A stretch of 64,000 bases of DNA from Brassica napus. Lineage: Eukaryota; Streptophyta; Magnoliopsida; Brassicales; Brassicaceae. The stretch spans positions 42,275,148 to 42,339,147 of the forward strand of contig NC_063452.1 in NCBI RefSeq assembly GCF_020379485.1, given 5' to 3'. The notes beneath the pieces are model-generated. The model searched no databases. It was not told the DNA's origin and was given only the letters and a program-made list of their open reading frames with translations. Made by a program: the position numbers and the translations under genes. Below are positions 58,566 to 64,000 of the stretch, piece by piece; position 1 is the stretch's first letter, and every line of letters starts with the position of its first letter.

Positions 58566-59691
58566 TAAAAATAACCTGTTGGAAACTTTTTTTCTTTAAA
58601 TTTATGTACTCATTATCAATTTTAATCATAGTATTTCATTCTACTTTTTTCATTTCCATATACACCTTATTTATATCATATAGAAGCCTATTAAATTCAA
58701 TAACTCGGTGTTTCAAATAAATTAATACTTTAAATATGTTCTCCAATCCCTTTTCTCTCTCTTGATTTCTCTCCACCTTCTCTCTACATAACAACTTTTT
58801 CCGATCTGATCTCACGATTGTGGGCTCTCATAGCCACGTCGTCGGTCGAGTTTTGTTTTCTTCTGTATCTTGTGTATTGTGTTTCAAAACTTCATGAGTC
58901 TACAAAATCAGATCTTCATCTTGATTCCCAGTTCTTATTTTGGTTGCAAAGTTTCTAACGGTTTTGGATCAGTCGGCGTCTTGCATGTTCGATGGCGATT
59001 CAGTTTCGTTGATCTCTCTCTCTCTCTTTGCATGTTGGATCTGTAGCTGTTTCAAAAGTTCGCTTTTGTATCCCGCTTTGAACCAACTTTGATATGGGAT
59101 GTTTGCTACGTGTTTGCTTTTGGTGGTAGTTTGCTGCGATCTGAGAATGTGCTACTCCTTGTTTTGCTTGCAACGGGTTTTTTCCTGTGGTTATGTTCCT
59201 CTTCTTTGGCCTTTTGGCTAGGGTTCTTCGATCCGGCTTCTTCTCAAGGAGTAGAGGCTTCGGCCCTCTAAGCATCTTGGCGTAGGTCGACGAATGGTAA
59301 AAAACAGAAGGTGGTCCTTCGTCTTCCTTGGTTTGTTCACATCATCTTTTGACTCGTGGCTTCTTCTATTTAAGAAGCAATATAATGAGTTCATGTGTGG
59401 CATTAACCAGAATAAAGTTCGCCTGAAGATTTATCCGTCTTATCTCTCTCAAATCTCAGTCAAATTACTTGCTAGGGTGTCTTGTTAATATGATTTAGAT
59501 CTGTTTATTTTGTTTTCTCTTGTTGTTTCTTGTGGTTTCCGGGGATTATGTTTGGTCTGCCGGCTTTAGTTTCCAGAAAAATCCTTTATTTTCTCTGGTT
59601 TTGGATTATGGGGGTTTTGATAAACTCGCCAACTATGATATGTTTCCTTGTGTATGATCTTGATGTAATATGGAATCAATATAATCTTTTA
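58566..59691. other. Unrecognised T-rich region
   Basis: No protein family is recognised in the short ORFs. Texture (CT-rich tract near 58750-58800, then TTTGTTTTC-type sequence) is like a transcribed leader, similar in feel to 17600-18300. Not annotated as a gene. Confidence 0.3.
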
Positions 59692-60059
59692 GGGGGGTGC
59701 ATTCAATTTGGAGTTTGAGGTGATTTGTATTAAAATGACAAATCCAATGTTATTCAAACATGGATTTAAAAAAATACTTTGAAATCAAGTGTTATTGAAC
59801 TTGTTATTTTATAATACACTCTGTAATCCACTGTTATTGAACAAAATTTAAGTTAGAGATTTTAAAGTGCTTTAAGTGTTTCTAGAGTGTTTGAGAGGAG
59901 TTCTTTAGTTATAAAAATAAAAATCCAAATCATATAGTTTTATATGGGATTCTAGAGTTATTTAACAAAAATCACACCAAATTCTCAGATTTTCCTACAA
60001 TCATTTGAAAACTCATTAAAAATCAAATCACTTCAAATTTCAGATTCAATACACCCTCC
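59692..60059. mobile_element. PIF/Harbinger-type MITE
   Basis: The left end GGGGGGTGCATTCAATTTGG and the inverted right end GGAGGGTGTATTGAATCTGA are TIRs. TTA is duplicated at 59689-59691 and 60060-60062, the Harbinger TSD. 368 bp, no ORF. Confidence 0.85.
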
Positions 60060-60436
60060 TTAGTGTTAAAAAAAAGAAGCCTATTAAATTAAAAAATCAA
60101 TCAATGATGTTTTTCATGAGTATATATTATAAATATTTTTTTTGGTCAAAATAAAAAGTATATATATGACTAAATATATTTGTAAAAGCAGGTACATTGA
60201 ACCCCTCTTTTTGCAAAAGGTGCGTACATGGAGGTAAGATTAGTGATCGGGGAGCACCATTGATCTTTTGTCTTGTGTTTGTCTCTTCTCTTCTTCTCAT
60301 GGAGTGCGTTTTGGAACTAGTGGAGAGTTATTGTATCATAACCCCAGGGATCATAACTAATTATATCATTCCAATGTATATAGTTTCGAAAATAAAATAA
60401 CAACGATAATAGTTTAGTGAGTACCATACCACAAAA

Positions 60437-60636
60437 ATGGTCTCTATTCATTTTTTTTTTTTTTTTTTTTTGTAACTCTGGTATCTAGACAGCCACATTC
60501 CCAACTATCCCCGTAGGGGATCTAGCGCCCCAACGGAAAATATGTTAAATCCGCTGTGGCCGGGGCTCGAAGTCGTGATGGCGGACACCTCAGCCGAGGT
60601 TCCTTTACAATCAGTCGTGATGGTCTCTATTCATTT
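60437..60636 (-). mobile_element. SINE with perfect 17-bp TSD
   Basis: ATGGTCTCTATTCATTT at 60437-60453 and 60620-60636 encloses 166 bp. The + strand starts with a long T-run, so the SINE lies on the minus strand with its poly(A) tail there. On that strand it has GGCTGAGGTGTCCGCC and a B-box-like GACTTCGAGCCCC, consistent with a tRNA-derived SINE. Confidence 0.85.
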
Positions 60637-61782
60637 CACCTTATACGTCGTCTCTTCGTCAATTTCGTGATCTAAGCAGTATCTTCATATAAATTTATAT
60701 TTTCCCCCACATTAAGATACAAGATGCATCCTTTGTAAGAAAGATTTTTTGGATTGAATAAAATAAACATTCATTCAAAATATATATATATATATATATG
60801 ATATGTTCCATACTTAACAATATGAACACAAAATGGGTTGGAAACTGGAAAAGTGAGTGGCTAGACATGGAAGTCGTATCTGGCATAACTTTTCAACTTT
60901 CTCCGCACAATTTTTATTTTCTGTTTTATAGTTCTATTTCCAGAATCGGGAATGTTAAGGTTATAGTGTTGCACTTTCCCTTTATTCACCCAAAAAAAAA
61001 ATCAGCTTTCGTATGATTTTTTCCAGGGTTTTTTTTTTGGGACAAATTTCCAGCTTTCTTATGATTGTTCTTTTCTCTTCCGTATGGCCAAGGCGTTCCG
61101 TGGATCCCCAAAGAACCCGAATCCGAATCCGCACTACACCAGATTTCCAGAGAACATAGTCACCAGAGCTTTCACATTCTCTCTCCGGAGAATATTTTAC
61201 CTTTTTTTTTTCTTTTCTTTTCCGCGGGAAACAATAAAATATTTGTAGTTTTGGTTTTAAGAACAATTTCTTGTGTTTGGCAAAAACATGTTGATATAAA
61301 AGAGGTTGAGAAATATTTTTTTTTTTTTCTTTTTAGCGAGGTTGAGAAATTTATCTTTACAACTGCAACTTTTCAATGTTAAAATAGTTTAAGCGATCAA
61401 CTTTAGCGTTGAGATTCCCTTGTCCATAGATTGATTGAAAGCTATTGGGCTTTTTGTCCATTACCTCGTAGATGCATTGGTTAGAGACAGATACAAAACA
61501 AAAAGGGTTCCACAAAGCTTTCAGAACTAATGTAACCCCCCTCTCATGGATTCCTATCTTTTAGAAGCTCGTGAAATTTGATTCCCACAAGAAAATTCAT
61601 GCATATTTACCTTACACCAACAACTATATCTGATTAACTGTAGAATCATATCGAAAATTTCCAACTTGCCATTTATGTCTAATCTATTTTATTAAAACTG
61701 AAATACAAAATAGAACAAATATTATTTTCAACAATTTATTACATCTTTCCTTTCTTTATTTTCACTTATTTCAATTACGTTA
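60637..61782. other. AT-rich intergenic DNA
   Basis: No gene is recognised; the short ORFs here are low-complexity. A TA microsatellite lies at 60779-60799, and several T-runs occur near 61200-61330. Confidence 0.5.
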
Positions 61783-62848
61783 CTAGCTTTTAATCTGCGC
61801 GCCCGTACGGGTTTTTGTTTTTCATAATTATATATTTTTAACTTTTGTCAACGCCATAAACTTAATTGTTTATGTTCTTGTTATAGATTCATGTATTATT
61901 CAGTTTAGACATTAGTGTATCATGTTCAATGTGTTTAGCTTCTATTTATAAATTATGAGATTGTGTTTTTTTATTGTGTTTTATTCATTTTATTTGGTAA
62001 ATTAAATATTAAAATATAAAATATTTGAGCTGTAAGTATAGTTGTGGGTTTTATTTAATTATGTTTTAACTATTTTGATTTAAAGTTGAATAAAAAGTTC
62101 AAATTTGATATTGAATTTTTTTTTTAAATAAATAAAAAAATTATTTAGTCAGAAACATAAATAAAATAATTAAAGCAAGTTACCAAAAGATAAACATAAG
62201 GGTTTTTGGAGATGAAGGCGAAGTCTCGACGGAGAAAGCTCGAGGGAGAGATGCGAAATGAGTTTGGTTTGTGTTCAACAGAACTCACTAACATGGTCTT
62301 TCCCAACATACAAGTTTGTAACCTGATGAAAACATATTGGTTAAGATTTTGAGTAGTAACTACAGCAAAAACTGATTTAGTATGTTTCCAGAGCAAGAAA
62401 AAAGTAGTTTTGAAACCCATCGGCTCATACATTCTGATCCTTAGACCTCCAAAGAGGCATTGACGATGCAAGCCTCGCAACACTCAAGAAGCTTTCTCTT
62501 TGCTAGAAGCCTAGAACCTAATAGAGGATTCTCACGTCGAGCCTATTTTGATTCTGTTAGATCCACCTCAATTAGCGTCGGCGACAACTCGAATGCATCG
62601 AGACTTTAGAGCTGGTAGCTAGTGAGATCGAGAAAATTACATGAATCTCCATATGGTTGGTCATCTTTTCGTTGTTCATGGCTTTTTCGTTTAACATTCG
62701 GAAGACAATGACGAGAGAAAACTGATATAAGAGATATGTTTAGGAAAATGGTATAATTAAAACGAAAGTTTAATAGGCCAATGGCAGAGAATTTAAAATA
62801 TTAGGGAAAAGTCAAGTACAAAATGTACTTAAGTTTTAATAGTTTAGA
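61783..62848 (-). mobile_element. Helitron D (non-autonomous, 1066 bp)
   Basis: On the minus strand it starts TCTAAACTATTAAAACTTAA after an A (62848) and ends GATTAAAAGCTAG before a T (61783). The palindromic stem CCCGTACGGG lies 15-16 bp upstream of the end (61802-61811). All Helitron terminal rules are met. No RepHel ORF; the 112-codon minus ORF inside (62483-62145) has no recognised motif. Confidence 0.75.
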
Positions 62849-62889
62849 TTAATTTCTCTTTTCCAAATAATTTGACAGCATTTATTATA

Positions 62890-64000
62890 AGGCAGATTTG
62901 CCAAAAGTGATTCAAAACTTGATTTTGAATACAAAAGTGTACCCCAAATTCAATCAAATGCAAAAGTAACCCAAAAGCCTAGTGAAATTACAACAGCCCC
63001 CTTATGAACAAACAAAAAATCTGTTTTCAGTTTTACCATTATAACCCTCTGTTGGAAAAGACTTCTTTGTAAGTCTTCTCTATGATGACTTCTTTGTAAG
63101 TCTTCTCTATGATGACTTATTTGTAAGTCTTCTCATTCAGTAGATCTTAAAAATAATTTTATAATTTTATAAAAAATATTTTGATGGATAAAAAATTGAA
63201 ATCATATAATAATAAACATTTCTCAATGAAGTAAATTTAGTTCATTTGAAATTGAATTATTTTCAACATAGATGAGTGAATGTATATTGGCTTATGAGTC
63301 ATTGGTTTAGGGTTTGGTAACATATGTTATAGTATCGTATGTATCTTTAGGGTTAGATTCTGAAATCTTACCTTCATTTTTTTTTTTTTTCAAATTGACC
63401 CATATATGTTTAGTAATTATTTAATAACTTGATTTAAACACTTTCTAAGTTTTTTTTTTTTAAGTTTAAGAAAGTTTTTTTGGATAGTTAATTGATTTTA
63501 GGGTCTGGAAGACTCACAGAAGACTTAAAAAGAAGTCTTCAGACACATCCCGCCTAAATTTTAGTAGAATTTATGGTTTCCGCCTAAATTTTGGAAGAAT
63601 TTAGGTTTCCCGCCTAAATCAAAGTCTTCCATAAGTCTTCTAAGAGTCTTCCATAAGTCTTCCAAGAGTCTTTCATAAGTCTTCCAGAGAAAGTCTTCTC
63701 ATGGATTAGATCTTAAAAATAATTTAAAATTTTTATAAAAAATATTTTCATGGGTTAAAAATTGAAATAATGTAATAATAAACATTTCTCAATGATGTAA
63801 ATTTAGTTCATCTGAAATTGAATTATTTTCAACATAGATGAGTGAATGTATATTGGCTCATGAGTCATTGGTTTAGGGTTTGGTAACATATGTTATAGTA
63901 TTGTATGTATCTGTAGGGTTAAATTCTGAAATCTTACCTTCATTTTTTTTGTTTTTCAAATTGACCCATATATGTTTAGTAACTATTTAATAACTTGATT
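62890..64000. repeat. Dispersed repeat with 566-bp tandem period
   Basis: A segment starting TAGATCTTAAAAATAATTT at 63141 recurs at 63707 and runs in close register to the window end. Between them are many AAGTCTTC/GAAGACTT units. A TIR-like lead (CAGATTTGCCAAAAGTG) begins near 62892. It looks like a MITE-derived tandem repeat and continues beyond the window. Confidence 0.65.

Noticed and set aside
60982..61382. Lys-rich minus ORF and overlapping + ORF near 61 kb
   Set aside because: Both consist largely of homopolymer-driven low-complexity codons, with no conserved motif or splice support.

Overview
The window looks like a transposon-rich stretch of plant nuclear genome, almost certainly from the Brassicaceae and most likely the Brassica/Raphanus side. 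One ordinary host gene is recognisable: a six-exon orthologue of Arabidopsis BOBBER1 (BOB1, NudC/HSP20-like family) at 2464-4108, whose encoded protein closely resembles the Arabidopsis one. Everything else that can be identified is mobile-element sequence, much of it nested. GC-rich retroelements (about 1-2.4, 5.4-12.8, 41.2-48.6 and 49.3-58.3 kb) alternate with AT-rich DNA full of MITEs, Helitrons, SINEs and LINE debris.

Layout. 1-2444: 3' end of an LTR retrotransposon (element 0), with an antisense gene (aORF) and a 3' LTR ending only about 20-70 bp before the BOB1 start codon. 2464-4108: BOB1. 4109-5376: intergenic DNA with two tiny retroposon scars. 5377-12839: LTR element 1 (gag plus protease, two antisense gene modules, no RT or integrase), nested in LINE-1, whose body resumes at 12845-16000. 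16000-29000: AT-rich DNA with Helitron ends, a solo LTR with perfect 5-bp TSD (18414-19095), a hAT MITE with 8-bp TSD (19999-20876), a MULE-type MITE with 10-bp TSD (25901-26961), SINE-like insertions and LINE debris. 27579-39062: a head-to-tail run of Helitrons on the minus strand. The largest is split by a full-length 7.9-kb CACTA transposon (29058-36960, TSD GTC) in which both a TNP2-like transposase gene and a second transposase_24-type gene can be spliced into uninterrupted frames. 41057-58327: LINE-2 (minus strand), interrupted by LTR element 2 (41247-48577) and bordered by Athila-like element 3 (49299-58327, minus strand). 58328-64000: an exon-like fragment, a PIF/Harbinger MITE with TTA TSD, a SINE with a 17-bp TSD, a 1.07-kb Helitron and the start of a 566-bp-period repeat.

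How it fits together. All three LTR elements with both LTRs in the window carry gag and a protease region but no recognisable reverse transcriptase or integrase, so they look like non-autonomous families mobilised in trans. Elements 0, 1 and 2 also carry an antisense gene between the protease region and the 3' LTR; in elements 0 and 1 a minus-strand TATA-like box in near-identical context lies about 100-130 bp upstream of its ATG. Element 3 instead carries a long sense-strand extra ORF and is strewn with the palindromic motif CGATCGAT in LTRs and coding sequence alike. The CACTA element is the only one here that looks potentially autonomous.

Limits: no alignment or database search was possible. 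Boundaries come from reading direct repeats, TIRs, TSDs and splice signals by eye. Family assignments rest on recognised motifs.
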